From assembly GCF_000687995.1 (NCBI RefSeq), contig NZ_JIAC01000001.1:2108001-2172000 (forward strand): a stretch of DNA of 64,000 bases. Reading direction: 5' to 3'. Under the pieces are notes generated by a model that had not been told where the DNA came from, ran no database searches, and worked only from the letters and a program-made list of their open reading frames with translations. Shown one piece after another: positions 16,696 to 28,825 of this stretch (position 1 is the first letter of the stretch; each line of letters opens with the position of its first letter). A program made the position numbers and the translations under genes. This DNA comes from Selenomonas ruminantium AC2024. GTDB taxonomy: Bacteria; Bacillota; Negativicutes; Selenomonadales; Selenomonadaceae.

Positions 16696-18060
16696 TTATT
16701 CACGAATTTTTCGCAGCAGCTCATCCGTCTTCTGCTGCATCAATGCCTCATCCTGTCTTGTCTCCACATTCAAGCGAATGACCGGCTCCGTATTGGACTT
16801 ACGCAGGTTAAATCGCCAGTTATCAAATTCGACAGAAAGACCATCAACTCTGGTCACTTTACCCTGGGGGCCATATTCTGCCTCAATGCGCGCCAGCACC
16901 TCATCTGCATCCTTGACCTTGCTGTTAATTTCCCCGGAACAAGGATACATCTCCATACGTTCCTGCATCAGCTCTGACAATTGCTTGCCCTCGTCCTGAG
17001 AAAGCAGCTCCAGCACCAGCAACCAGGGAATCATACCGCTGTCACAGTAGGAGAAATCCCGGAAATAATGATGAGCACTCATCTCACCACCATAAATAGC
17101 ATTCTCAGCCCGCATCTTCTCCTTGATAAAGGCATGGCCACTCTTGGAAATCACAGGCACGCCGCCATTTGCAGTAACAATCTCCTCCGTATTCCAAGTA
17201 AGCCGCGGGTCGTAAATGATCTTCTCCCCGGCATTCTTCTGCAAGAAAGCCTTTGCCAGAAAACCTACCATATAATAACCTTCGATGAAGTTCCCTTGCT
17301 CGTCAAACATAAAGCAACGGTCAAAGTCACCGTCCCAAGCTACACCGGCGTCAGCACCAGATTCCCGAACAGCCTTGGCCGTAGCCTCCCGATTATCCGG
17401 CAGCAGTGGGTTTGGTACACCATTTGGGAAGCTGCCATCCGGCTGATGGTACACTTTCACCAATTCAAAAGGCAGGTACTTCTCCATCACATCGAGAATT
17501 GGCCCTGCTGCGCCATTACCAGCATTGACAACAACCTTCAATGGCTTTAATTTTGACATGTCAACATAGGACAATATATGCTTCACATACTCCTCTGTAA
17601 TGTCAAATTTCTCCACCTTGCCAGCCGTTTCTGCCATAGCCGGAAGTTCACCACCTGCTACCTGAGCTTCCAATTCCCTCAGCCCCGTATCACCGGAGAT
17701 AGGCTTTGCCTCCTGCCGTACAAACTTCATACCGTTGTACTCTTTCGGATTATGGCTGGCCGTAATCATAATACCGCCATCTAACTTCAAATGAGCCGTA
17801 GCAAAATAAATCATCTCCGTACCGCACTGACCGATGTCAATGACATCGCAGCCCGATTCCGTCAAGCCACGAGTCAAAGCCTTCTGCAGTCCTGGTCCCG
17901 AAAGACGGATATCATGACCAACCACAACCTTATGCGCCTTAAACAAAACCGGAAAGAACTTACCAATCCGATACGCCAGTTCCTCATTTACTTCTTCCGG
18001 CACAATACCGCGTATATCATACGCACCAAAGGCATTTACACAACAACTCAAATTATCCAC
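16696..18060 (-). CDS. manB: Phosphomannomutase/phosphoglucomutase
   Basis: Interconverts hexose 6- and 1-phosphates, feeding mannose 1-phosphate to ManC and glucose 1-phosphate to GalU. 454 residues. The phosphoserine loop TASHNP is at residues 100-105 (Ser102), the metal loop DGDFDRC follows, then the sugar loop GEMSAHHYF and the phosphate loop RKSNTEPVIRLNVE. It is the last gene of the polysaccharide cluster, 15 bp after galU. One TTGACATGTCAA palindrome lies inside it (17553-17564). Confidence 0.93.
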   Translation of the reverse strand: MDNLSCCVNAFGAYDIRGIVPEEVNEELAYRIGKFFPVLFKAHKVVVGHDIRLSGPGLQKALTRGLTESGCDVIDIGQCGTEMIYFATAHLKLDGGIMITASHNPKEYNGMKFVRQEAKPISGDTGLRELEAQVAGGELPAMAETAGKVEKFDITEEYVKHILSYVDMSKLKPLKVVVNAGNGAAGPILDVMEKYLPFELVKVYHQPDGSFPNGVPNPLLPDNREATAKAVRESGADAGVAWDGDFDRCFMFDEQGNFIEGYYMVGFLAKAFLQKNAGEKIIYDPRLTWNTEEIVTANGGVPVISKSGHAFIKEKMRAENAIYGGEMSAHHYFRDFSYCDSGMIPWLLVLELLSQDEGKQLSELMQERMEMYPCSGEINSKVKDADEVLARIEAEYGPQGKVTRVDGLSVEFDNWRFNLRKSNTEPVIRLNVETRQDEALMQQKTDELLRKIRE

Positions 18061-18075
18061 CTCTTACGTTTATTA

Positions 18076-18975
18076 CTATATCTTATCCAGACGACCGTTT
18101 CCCTTGATTACTTCCTTTAAATACTCCATGAAATTAGGGCCAATATCAGACCGACGAAGAGCATATTCTACTGTAGCTTGCAGAAAGCCCAATTTATTCC
18201 CCACATCATATCTTTTTCCTTCAAATGCAAATGCATATACATCTTTATGTTTTGCCAGTTCAAACAATGCATCTGTAAGTTGAATCTCATTTCCTATTCC
18301 CGGCTTCGTTTGCTCCAATATCTCAAAAATATCTGGCTCAATAATATAACGCCCCAATACAGCCATACGACTTGGCGCGTCCTCAGGCTCAGGTTTTTCA
18401 ATCATATTACGAACTTTCAATAAACCAGTATCCCCTACCGGATTTCCTGCCACAATTCCATATGATGATACCTTATCTTCAGGCACTATCTGACATCCTA
18501 GTACTGTACCTTCATATCGTTCATATATGTCAATTAATTGACGTAGTGCCGACCGTTCTGGATTATATACAACATCATCTCCAAGCAACACCGCAAAAGG
18601 CTCATTTCCTATGAACGATTTAGCACAAAGGATAGCATCCCCCAAGCCCAGCATTTTTTTCTGGCGGATATAATGAATATTGATATCCGCAGTTTCCCGT
18701 ACAAGCTGCAACAAATCATTCTTATGTTTTCTCTCCAGCTCCATTTCCAAAGCTGGAGAAGAATCAAAATGGTCTTCGATTGCGCGTTTAGAATGACCTG
18801 TAATCAAAAGTATTTCTTCTACACCGCTTTCCAATGCTTCTTCAACGATATACTGAATCGTTGGTTTGTCCACAATTGGCAGCATTTCCTTTGGTGTTGC
18901 TTTCGTAGCTGGCAAAAAGCGTGTACCATACCCCGCCGCAGGAATAACAGCTTTTCGAACCTTCTTTATCTCCAA
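18076..18975 (-). CDS. galU: UTP-glucose-1-phosphate uridylyltransferase
   Basis: Makes UDP-glucose. 299 residues, typical of bacterial GalU. It has the nucleotide-binding start IPAAGYGTRFLPATKATPKEMLPIVDKP and the conserved block VLLGDDVVYN. It lies between rmd and the phosphomannomutase gene with short gaps and probably belongs to the same transcript. Confidence 0.95.
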   Translation of the reverse strand: MEIKKVRKAVIPAAGYGTRFLPATKATPKEMLPIVDKPTIQYIVEEALESGVEEILLITGHSKRAIEDHFDSSPALEMELERKHKNDLLQLVRETADINIHYIRQKKMLGLGDAILCAKSFIGNEPFAVLLGDDVVYNPERSALRQLIDIYERYEGTVLGCQIVPEDKVSSYGIVAGNPVGDTGLLKVRNMIEKPEPEDAPSRMAVLGRYIIEPDIFEILEQTKPGIGNEIQLTDALFELAKHKDVYAFAFEGKRYDVGNKLGFLQATVEYALRRSDIGPNFMEYLKEVIKGNGRLDKI

Positions 18976-19080
18976 TTATCAAATCTCCCTCATAAGATTA
19001 TATTCCTAAAACATTCGATACTATACCCCAATCCTTCATCCAATTTGATATTCAATGTCCATTTCATAAGATATATGTAC

Positions 19081-21029
<1,949 letters not shown>

Positions 21030-21291
21030 CTATTCAATCACCAAACTGCTCTTCCGCAATGATTTCAAACTTTTTCTCAAAATTTACATTAAAAAGTAAT
21101 ACTCGCTAATCAAATAATAATGCACAACTGTGTGCATCTAGTAAACATTGAATTCAAGGATCAATATACTAGCAAACAATCACAAAGTTATATTAATTTT
21201 TTATATCCCATGTAGTAAATTTGATAAATATATATGACATCTTCATCCCTTGATATATCTTTTGAAGATATTTATATATACACTTGCGTAT

Positions 21292-23610
21292 TTATCTGTA
21301 TCTGATTGCATTCACATTTTTCTTTACATAATCATACCTAGTCCCCTTAGATGCAAAAATGAGTGCCTTCGGCAAAACCAGCACCATACGCATAGTCTTT
21401 ACAAAGCCATATTCTTTGATATATTCCAGCAATAAGTAACGCTTATTCCATATTGCCTTACGAGTATTCCGTCCTAAAACCACTCCACTTCCCTGACTAT
21501 TTACTACAGGCATTCTATTGATCAAAATCTCATAAAAAGGTGTCTTCCTAGCTACACGCCAAAAATCAGCAGCATATTCCTCACCCAAACATTTTATTGG
21601 CAAAGTTCCCCCTGCATAATGTATAATAAAGGGATTCTTTACAGCACGGCAATAATCCAAATCCTGTTTCATTAGATGCATTAGTTCTTGTGATCTAAGC
21701 ACAAATACATCCCACTGTGGAGACAAAAATTTAACCTTCCCTACTGAAATTTTATTTAAGACATCTTGATCTTCCCACATCCATCTACGAGATACTGCTA
21801 TTTCCAAAAGTTTTTCCGAGGTATAATCAACCGTAAGCTTTTTAATATTAATTAATAACACCCCTGCGTTGAAATAGTCCTTTGGATTGGAAACTTTTAC
21901 ATTCTCTAATAAGTGTTTTTTTACACTTTCCCTAAACATCCACACAACATTGATATGACTATCTCGAATCGCACCAAACATGTAACCTTTAATATCTTCT
22001 GCATAAAGCTTAGCAATATTTTCTTTCACTACCGTATCACAATCAAGATAGATTAGTTTTTCATAAGCACCAAAAAGTTTTGGAATCAGCAATCGCATAA
22101 AAGTACCACGTGACAACTGCTCATTTGTGAAACTAAAATTCCATTTATCCAACCGATCAGCCACATCACAAAAACGTAGAGAAAAGTTATCCATACTAGA
22201 CACCATACCAAGCAACTGCATTTTATTTACCTTGCTGATATGATCTGAAAGCACAATAATATCATAATTACACTCTTTTTCAGATGTATCCAATATGGAT
22301 TGCAAGCAAACACCAACTAAAGGAGCATAGTTATTATCACTAGCCAGAACCACTACTGCATCACATCTATCAAAAGCTGGCCTAATATCTCGTCTACAAA
22401 TTGTTTTATCATATACGGAATCTAATTCTACTCTATCTTCTATTTTTCTCTGAAAGTCGATTTTATCCACTAGCATAAGAGTATTTTTTACAACTTTCTC
22501 CCATGAGTAATTATCTCTCACATAGTCTGGACCATATTGGCAACAATACTGATAAGCCCTGTTTCCACTCATAGAATCCTCCAAAGCTTGAGCAAATTCT
22601 TCATAAGAAGCATAAGCATAACCTGAACGACTCCTAACTACATGACCTTTCAATACCGGGCAAGCACTACTCACCAAAATTGGAGTATTAACCGATAATG
22701 CTTCAAGTGCAACTATAGACAAACTCTCAAATCTAGATGCTGTGGACAGAAAAAGCGCCCCCCTCATTAGTTTCATCTTTTCAACTTCATCCACAAATCC
22801 TCTGTAATCAATATCTTCTCTTTTCGGTAATACCATATCCTTTTTCCCAATTAGAACAAGTTTTAAATCAGATGGATGTTGCGTCTTGTATTTTATAAAA
22901 AAAGATACCAACTCATCACAACTCTTTGAAGCATTTATCCTTCCAGCATACAGTATATAAGGCTGTGTTACATCAACAGACTTGGGCAGGAAATCATTGC
23001 ACTCAATGCCAAAAGCTCCTACAAAGCCTGGTTTCTCCCTTATGAAAGGAAATCTTTCTTCTAAAAGATTCTTTTCCTCTTCAGTGTTAAAAATATAGCC
23101 CTTTGCAGCTAAAAATGTATACTGATAAAATGGCAATTTCAATGCCTTCTCATCATGTGCGGTAGGCATAAAAATAGCATTAGGCAAACCAAGTATACAT
23201 AAAGCACTAGTGTAATATAAATAAGTCATAAAAATGATTGCATCATACTCTGCATAATGCATATGTAGATAATCAAATAAATCGGGGGCGTATGGTCCCT
23301 GTGACATTACCCAATGTACCTCTTCTTCCATAAGATGTTCCTCACATCTTATATATCTATCAAGTTCATCATATGGCCCCCAGTCACGTTTTTGCACTAC
23401 AGGAAACCTAATTACATCTATCCCTTCTACCTTCTGCGTACCCTCCGGATAATAATTTTCCCAAGTATTATCATCTATTGCACAAGTTGTTAACACCCTT
23501 ACATCACAAAAACTCATCAATCTATGTGCCAATAAAAAGCAGAGCATTTCCGAACCACTAGCAATCTCACTGCCAAAGCGATGATTTACCAATGCAATTT
23601 TTTTTCGCAT
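21292..23610 (-). CDS. Two-domain glycosyltransferase: GT4-like plus GT8-like
   Basis: 772 residues from ATG 23610 (AAGGAG upstream). Residues about 1-370 are GT-B/GT4-like, with FGSEIASGSEMLCFLLAHRL, PYILYAGRINASKS and FESLSIVALEALSVNTPILV. Residues about 410-720 are GT8-like: DAVVVLASDNNYAPLVGVCLQS, the DxD metal motif LIYLDCDTVV, and FNAGVLLINI. Linking two transferases suggests consecutive addition of two sugars. The gene is AT-rich, as is common in polysaccharide loci. It begins just after the FkbM gene. Confidence 0.8.
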   Translation of the reverse strand: MRKKIALVNHRFGSEIASGSEMLCFLLAHRLMSFCDVRVLTTCAIDDNTWENYYPEGTQKVEGIDVIRFPVVQKRDWGPYDELDRYIRCEEHLMEEEVHWVMSQGPYAPDLFDYLHMHYAEYDAIIFMTYLYYTSALCILGLPNAIFMPTAHDEKALKLPFYQYTFLAAKGYIFNTEEEKNLLEERFPFIREKPGFVGAFGIECNDFLPKSVDVTQPYILYAGRINASKSCDELVSFFIKYKTQHPSDLKLVLIGKKDMVLPKREDIDYRGFVDEVEKMKLMRGALFLSTASRFESLSIVALEALSVNTPILVSSACPVLKGHVVRSRSGYAYASYEEFAQALEDSMSGNRAYQYCCQYGPDYVRDNYSWEKVVKNTLMLVDKIDFQRKIEDRVELDSVYDKTICRRDIRPAFDRCDAVVVLASDNNYAPLVGVCLQSILDTSEKECNYDIIVLSDHISKVNKMQLLGMVSSMDNFSLRFCDVADRLDKWNFSFTNEQLSRGTFMRLLIPKLFGAYEKLIYLDCDTVVKENIAKLYAEDIKGYMFGAIRDSHINVVWMFRESVKKHLLENVKVSNPKDYFNAGVLLINIKKLTVDYTSEKLLEIAVSRRWMWEDQDVLNKISVGKVKFLSPQWDVFVLRSQELMHLMKQDLDYCRAVKNPFIIHYAGGTLPIKCLGEEYAADFWRVARKTPFYEILINRMPVVNSQGSGVVLGRNTRKAIWNKRYLLLEYIKEYGFVKTMRMVLVLPKALIFASKGTRYDYVKKNVNAIRYR

Positions 23611-23627
23611 ACTTACACTCCTTGCAT

Positions 23628-24623
23628 TCAATCAATAAAATCCCTGCCAATATACAAATCTGGACATTCATAATCATTAGGCATATCCAACGGGTGTGGC
23701 AAATCGCCCTTATACTCATCAAACTTATAACATTCTTTATTCAAATAAGTTACTTCCAACACATCTGGTAAGAATCGTTTGCCAGCCATGACCCCAGTGC
23801 AATAATTATTTGCGTGAAGATGCACAACTTGATGTGTCTCATTTAGCTTAGTCAAACTTTTCAAGATAAGATCTACAAATCTAGGATCGTTTAAATTGTG
23901 CATTTCAATTACAATTTGGCGAAACTTCTTCAACACTCCTATATCACAAACAGCAAGAGCTTCCCATTCAAAACTTTCAATATCTATCTTGAGTATCATA
24001 TCCTTTTTTTCTACATGTTTATTTTCTACAAGTATTTCCGCCAAAGTCATAGTGGGAAATGGAAGAGTACTATCAATCCCTGCTAGTCCTACTTTGAAGA
24101 AATGAAATTTATCACTAATCATCGGCAGTTTTTCAATTGTAGGATCATACATGTAGATATCAAATCCCCGACTGACCATATCTTTATCCCAAGAAACATC
24201 ATCATTTATACCAAAGCTATAGGCAATCCCGCTATTTCCAAAATCATTTAGCATGACATAGCCACCATCATACTCGCGTCCTATTCTGCAAAAATCATAA
24301 TTTCCTTGCACTTTTTTCAATGTCAGCATCGAAAAAACTTTTTTCTGATGTCTTTCCATGCATTTATCTTTATTATATAAATTGATAGAAAGTCTCCTTA
24401 GATCCTTTTCTATTTTCTCCCCCTTGTTTCTTATAAGAAACAATTCCTCTTTGATATAATCCTGTTCGCACTGTATATCTTTTATAAAATTATGCATATT
24501 AATATGCATAGACTCCGCTTCTTCAATTTTCTTACATATTCCTTGCAGCATCTGCCTATGCTCTACTAAATCGCTTTTTATATTCCCTAGTAATCCTTCA
24601 ATATTTCTTAATAAAAACATCAT
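23628..24623 (-). CDS. FkbM-type methyltransferase with N-terminal coiled coil
   Basis: About 331 residues from ATG 24623, six bases after GGA. The first 110 residues are heptad-rich (IEEAESMHINMHNFIKDIQ and on) and probably form a coiled coil. The rest is a SAM-dependent methyltransferase: YDGGYVMLNDFG, the acidic DMILKIDIESFEWEAL and IVIEMHNL. It overlaps the end of wzt by 26 bp. Coiled coil plus methyltransferase beside a Wzt with a C-terminal domain suggests a chain-terminating enzyme that caps the polysaccharide; this is inference. Confidence 0.7.
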   Translation of the reverse strand: MMFLLRNIEGLLGNIKSDLVEHRQMLQGICKKIEEAESMHINMHNFIKDIQCEQDYIKEELFLIRNKGEKIEKDLRRLSINLYNKDKCMERHQKKVFSMLTLKKVQGNYDFCRIGREYDGGYVMLNDFGNSGIAYSFGINDDVSWDKDMVSRGFDIYMYDPTIEKLPMISDKFHFFKVGLAGIDSTLPFPTMTLAEILVENKHVEKKDMILKIDIESFEWEALAVCDIGVLKKFRQIVIEMHNLNDPRFVDLILKSLTKLNETHQVVHLHANNYCTGVMAGKRFLPDVLEVTYLNKECYKFDEYKGDLPHPLDMPNDYECPDLYIGRDFID

Positions 24624-25863
24624 TATCATTCCTTTCTATAGAAAGAACTGTTTTCATATAAACAACTCCTGCAAATTTGTATTTATCTTGATTTACCACC
24701 TTGAAAACATATGCTAAATCTTGCCACTCATAACAAGCTTCAAGATGATCCTCACCACTGTGCAGTGCAACACTTAAACTGTATGTTTCTTCTCCAAGAT
24801 TCAGATCACATGAAAACTCGAAAATAATTTTCTCGCCAGCCTGCAAATCTTTAAGTTCTTGCTTCATCAATGAACTATTTATTCCGAAAACAGATTCGCC
24901 TAATCGATTTTTTATCATAATCCCACAATTCATATTGGCCAAATCTGTCTCTGCAATTGCTTCTACTCTGATGTTAATATGCTCCCCTACTCTGAATACC
25001 GAAGCCTCATTTCTACGATCATTAAGAATTTTGACACTTTCAATCCTGGCTTTATGATTACCAAATGATGTTTTAATGTGTTCGTTATCTATTTTTTCTT
25101 GTTCAATATTCTCTGCAGATGCATCTCCTGCCAGCATTGCATTATAATACTCTATAACATCACTTGGACTCCCTTTTTTTAGCACAGAACCATGATCCAA
25201 TAAAACAGCAGTCTTGCATACTGCATTTATAGCTGCAATATCATGGGAAACCAGCAATAAAGTCGTCCCTTGAGCACAAAAGTCTTTAATCCGCCCAAAA
25301 CTTTTATGTTGAAAATATGTATCACCTACAGACAACGCCTCATCAACAATCAGGATGTCAGGACGCTTCATGGTAGCAACAGCGAAAGCCAATCTTACCT
25401 GCATACCACTTGAGTAGGTTCTGACTGGTGCATCGATGGCATTGCCAATCTCAGCAAATGCCTCTACCTGTTCCATACATTCATTTATCTCATCAATGGT
25501 ATAGCCCAACAGTTGCCCTGACATATAGACATTCTGTCTGCCGGTGAAGTCAGGATGGAACCCTAAGCCCAGTTCCAGTAGCGCGGACACCCTGCCGTTG
25601 AAGTGAACACTGCCTGTTGTGGGTACTGTGGTACCTGTGATTATTTTCAGCAGTGTAGATTTCCCCGCGCCGTTCATGCCTATAATGCCTACGGCCTCAC
25701 CAGGAGCCACTTCGATATTTACATCTTTCAGCACCCATTTTTCTTCATGCCGTTTTCTGGAGAAGGGAATGAGCCACTCCTTCAGGCGGTCATTACGGGA
25801 AGCATACATTTTGTAGCACTTGCCCACATGCTGGATGCTGATGCTGTTATTCTCTTTACTCAT
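24598..25863 (-). CDS. wzt: Polysaccharide ABC exporter, ATP-binding protein with C-terminal carbohydrate-binding domain
   Basis: 421 residues from ATG 25863, which overlaps the wzm stop as ATGA. Walker A GMNGAGKST is at residues 62-70. TYSSGMQVRLAFAVAT and ILIVDEALSVGD are typical of O-antigen/teichoic exporters. Residues about 265-421 form the extra beta-rich domain (from RIESVKILNDRRNEASVFRV) seen in Wzt proteins that recognise a modified chain end. That domain fits with the methyltransferase encoded next. Confidence 0.88.
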   Translation of the reverse strand: MSKENNSISIQHVGKCYKMYASRNDRLKEWLIPFSRKRHEEKWVLKDVNIEVAPGEAVGIIGMNGAGKSTLLKIITGTTVPTTGSVHFNGRVSALLELGLGFHPDFTGRQNVYMSGQLLGYTIDEINECMEQVEAFAEIGNAIDAPVRTYSSGMQVRLAFAVATMKRPDILIVDEALSVGDTYFQHKSFGRIKDFCAQGTTLLLVSHDIAAINAVCKTAVLLDHGSVLKKGSPSDVIEYYNAMLAGDASAENIEQEKIDNEHIKTSFGNHKARIESVKILNDRRNEASVFRVGEHINIRVEAIAETDLANMNCGIMIKNRLGESVFGINSSLMKQELKDLQAGEKIIFEFSCDLNLGEETYSLSVALHSGEDHLEACYEWQDLAYVFKVVNQDKYKFAGVVYMKTVLSIERNDNDVFIKKY

Positions 25864-26648
25864 AATTCGTCCACCAGCTCTCCTACGTGTCTTTGATACA
25901 TTTTCAGCGACCATATGCATAACAGCAAACCAAGCAGTAATACGCCTGCCAAAGCTATATAATCAACATGCTGACCATATACGAAGATATCCTGATATCC
26001 CTTCACAATGTGATACATGGGATTGAAGCCCAACAGCCATCTTAAAGATTCAGGAATGATGGTCGCAGGATAAACCACTGGGGTAAACCAAAACCAAAAT
26101 TGCGTAATTACCCCCAGCATCTGTCCCACATCACGGAAAAACACGTTGAGCACCGCCAGTCCCAGTCCCAGACCTACAGTAAAAACAGACTGAACCGCAA
26201 GTACTAAAATTACTTCCGGGATATGCAGATAAGGGAATCCCCCAATAATAATCAGGAACAGGCAAAAAAGAATAAAGCCGATAATGAAATTGGAAAACGA
26301 CGACAGCACGGTAATTGTCGGCAAGCATACCCGTGGAAAAGAAACCTTTTTCATCAGATTCGCGTTCTTGAAGAAGACATTGACAATATTCATCAAAGTT
26401 TCATTGAAGAGGTTCCACGTGAGTACACCTGCGCACAAGTAAATACTGTAGGCGAACGGAGTCCCTTCCATACCATGCAGCTTGCTTTTCATCACCTGCG
26501 AAAAGATAACCGTATAGACAAGTATCATGGCTAGTGGCTGAAAGACCGACCACAGTATGCCCAGCACTGAACCCGTATACCTCTCCTGAAATTCACGTTT
26601 TACACAACTGTATATAAATTGCCGATAATGCCAAATATTTTCTAACAT
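25860..26648 (-). CDS. wzm: Polysaccharide ABC exporter, permease
   Basis: A 262-residue ABC-2 type membrane protein with six predicted helices. REFQERYTGSVLGILWSVFQPLAMILVYTVIFS-type N-terminal features and WFWFTPVVYP near the C-terminus match Wzm/TagG permeases. It pairs with wzt (4-bp overlap) to export lipid-linked polysaccharide across the inner membrane. Confidence 0.92.
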   Translation of the reverse strand: MLENIWHYRQFIYSCVKREFQERYTGSVLGILWSVFQPLAMILVYTVIFSQVMKSKLHGMEGTPFAYSIYLCAGVLTWNLFNETLMNIVNVFFKNANLMKKVSFPRVCLPTITVLSSFSNFIIGFILFCLFLIIIGGFPYLHIPEVILVLAVQSVFTVGLGLGLAVLNVFFRDVGQMLGVITQFWFWFTPVVYPATIIPESLRWLLGFNPMYHIVKGYQDIFVYGQHVDYIALAGVLLLGLLLCIWSLKMYQRHVGELVDEL

Positions 26649-26666
26649 ACAAAACTCCCATTGAAC

Positions 26667-27749
26667 TTAATGTTTACCTAGCATTGCCTCTCTAATTCGA
26701 TATCTTATTCTTGTTTCGTATCTATAAGATATACTTCCAGCCGCAATTACCAAGACAACATACACTAAAAACCACAACTTAGTTGCAGCATTGAATGTAA
26801 ATACTCCCATCTCACCACCTGTAAAAAGTAACAACTGAACAGGAAAATGCCATAAATATATGGAATAGGAAATATCTCCCAAATAAACAAAAGGTCTAAA
26901 AGATGCTATTTTTTTCAAAAAACCTATATTAAGGACTGCCATAATCAAACAGGGGAAAAACAATACTACATATACATCTGCGTATTTAGCCCCCAAAAAC
27001 TTATGTCCAAATATCATCGCTACAATAGCTGTCAATAATGTGCTATTTAGGATAATGTATAAATAACGTTTATCCCCCCCCCGTAAACCATAATTAATTT
27101 TATAAGTAAAGCAGCCGATAAAGAATGCCAATAAAACCCTTGCTACTTCTTGATTAAACAGCGGAAGATGTGCCTGTGTTTTTTGTAGAAACAAACCTAC
27201 TAAAATCATTGAATAAAACAATACGTATTTCTTTTTAGGATAAAAATACAAAATATTAAAGAATATGATATACGCAATAAATTCTTCAGAAATTGACCAG
27301 GATGGTGCATTAAAAGAAAAACCATTTTCAAACCATCCGAAATGAAGAAAAGCTAGATTTAACAACAAATGATAGATATCATTATATGGATAAACAAAAA
27401 ATTCAAATCCTAAAAATTTACGTCCCCACTGTATTATTGCAACAACAAAAGTCGTAACTATAAATACAGGATATAATCTGCTCAACCTCAATACTAAAAA
27501 GATCTTTATGTCTATAGCTCTGGAAACTATTTTTTCTCCATACACATAGGAAAAAACGAAGCCAGACAACACAAAGAAGAAATCTACTCCTAGCCAACCA
27601 TAGTGATAAAACCAATAAGCGTATTTCTCAAACGGGTATACTTCAGGCTTAAAATGCTGATAATGCCAAAATATCGCTACACCAATAGCTGCTATTCCTC
27701 GCAGCGTATCTAGTGGCTCTAATCGCTTAACAGGATTACTCCCCAACAT
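26667..27749 (-). CDS. Acyltransferase family 3 membrane protein (OafA-like)
   Basis: 360 residues with about ten membrane segments. The family start RLEPLDTLRGIAAIGVAIFWH, the FFFVLSGFVF motif and WSISEEFIAY are clear. Such enzymes O-acetylate surface polysaccharides. The first 14 bp overlap the glycosyltransferase gene upstream. The target is presumably the glycan made by this cluster. Confidence 0.85.
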   Translation of the reverse strand: MLGSNPVKRLEPLDTLRGIAAIGVAIFWHYQHFKPEVYPFEKYAYWFYHYGWLGVDFFFVLSGFVFSYVYGEKIVSRAIDIKIFLVLRLSRLYPVFIVTTFVVAIIQWGRKFLGFEFFVYPYNDIYHLLLNLAFLHFGWFENGFSFNAPSWSISEEFIAYIIFFNILYFYPKKKYVLFYSMILVGLFLQKTQAHLPLFNQEVARVLLAFFIGCFTYKINYGLRGGDKRYLYIILNSTLLTAIVAMIFGHKFLGAKYADVYVVLFFPCLIMAVLNIGFLKKIASFRPFVYLGDISYSIYLWHFPVQLLLFTGGEMGVFTFNAATKLWFLVYVVLVIAAGSISYRYETRIRYRIREAMLGKH

Positions 27750-28821
27750 TTACCTCCTCCATTCTTTCCATTATTTTCTTTGCTGTGTTATCCCAGCTGT
27801 ATTTACGGCATTGTTCCTGCCCTTTTGCGATAAATACCTCCTTAATGGCCTCGTCTGTCGTTACTTTTATCATTGCCTCAGTGATTTCTGCCGTATTATA
27901 TGGATTTACATATAGCGCGGCATCTCCCATCACTTCCGGAAGTGATGCGGCATCGGAGGCAATAACGGGTGTTCCGTAAGACATCGCCTCCAATGGTGGC
28001 AGGCCAAAGCCCTCATAGAGCGATGGGAAGATAAACGCTGTGGCATTTTTATACAGCCCTGCTAATGTTTCATCATCTACAAAGCCGGTGAATACGCAAT
28101 TGTCTTTAAGCTCTTGTGCCGTCAATATTTCCCCGAGATTATTTATGCCTGTCAGGAATCCGTCTGCCTGTCCTACTATCAGCAGCTTTAGGGGTGTATC
28201 TGTCTGTTTTCTATAAGCAGTATAGGCCTCCAGCAACCGGACAATATTTTTATGTGGCTTGACATTGCCTACACAGAGCAGATAGGGATAGTCCGTTTTA
28301 AACTGCTTAGGAGTATCTATTTTGGTTATGCCGTTGTATATCACATCTATAGCTGCCTTGGGGTTGACGAATTTCTCTATTTCCCTGCGGCTGAAGTCAG
28401 ACACTGTTATGATTTGGTCATAGCGGCTTCCCACTGCTTTCAACATGACCTTGGCATAAAGCCGTTTTAAAGCGCTAAATTCGTCCGTTAAAGCCAGATG
28501 ACAGACATCATGAATCGTGACCATCTTTTTTCTGGCCTTTAACGGCAACAACGGTGCATCATAGTGCATAGCCCAAAACAGGTCACATTCTGGAATAATC
28601 CTTGGCAGTTCCAGCTGTGCCTGCAGGCTGTACATCTTCGCAACGGAGTAGACCAGTTCAGCCCTGCCCTGACATTTTTTTTGAAATTCTGCGTTGGGAT
28701 TTACCGGCATAATCAAGGTGAATTTATGCTCTTTATAGTCCAGTAATCTTGAAACTATCTCCCTTATGCACCGGCCAATCCCTGAGCAGCTTTCGTAGCG
28801 GCAGTCTATTGTGATATGCAA
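27736..28821 (-). CDS. Glycosyltransferase family 4 protein
   Basis: 361 residues. GT-B fold with YRLLEAYTAYRK-type helices, YLLCVGNVKPHKNI (donor-domain start) and the EX7E region FPSLYEGFGLPPLEAM. It most resembles mannosyl/rhamnosyltransferases of O-antigen loci. The start is probably TTG at 28821 with GGAG eight bases upstream; an in-frame TTG at 28845 would overlap the previous gene. The gap to the upstream gene is 4 bp. Confidence 0.82.
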   Translation of the reverse strand: MHITIDCRYESCSGIGRCIREIVSRLLDYKEHKFTLIMPVNPNAEFQKKCQGRAELVYSVAKMYSLQAQLELPRIIPECDLFWAMHYDAPLLPLKARKKMVTIHDVCHLALTDEFSALKRLYAKVMLKAVGSRYDQIITVSDFSRREIEKFVNPKAAIDVIYNGITKIDTPKQFKTDYPYLLCVGNVKPHKNIVRLLEAYTAYRKQTDTPLKLLIVGQADGFLTGINNLGEILTAQELKDNCVFTGFVDDETLAGLYKNATAFIFPSLYEGFGLPPLEAMSYGTPVIASDAASLPEVMGDAALYVNPYNTAEITEAMIKVTTDEAIKEVFIAKGQEQCRKYSWDNTAKKIMERMEEVNVGE

Positions 28822-28825
28822 GGTT

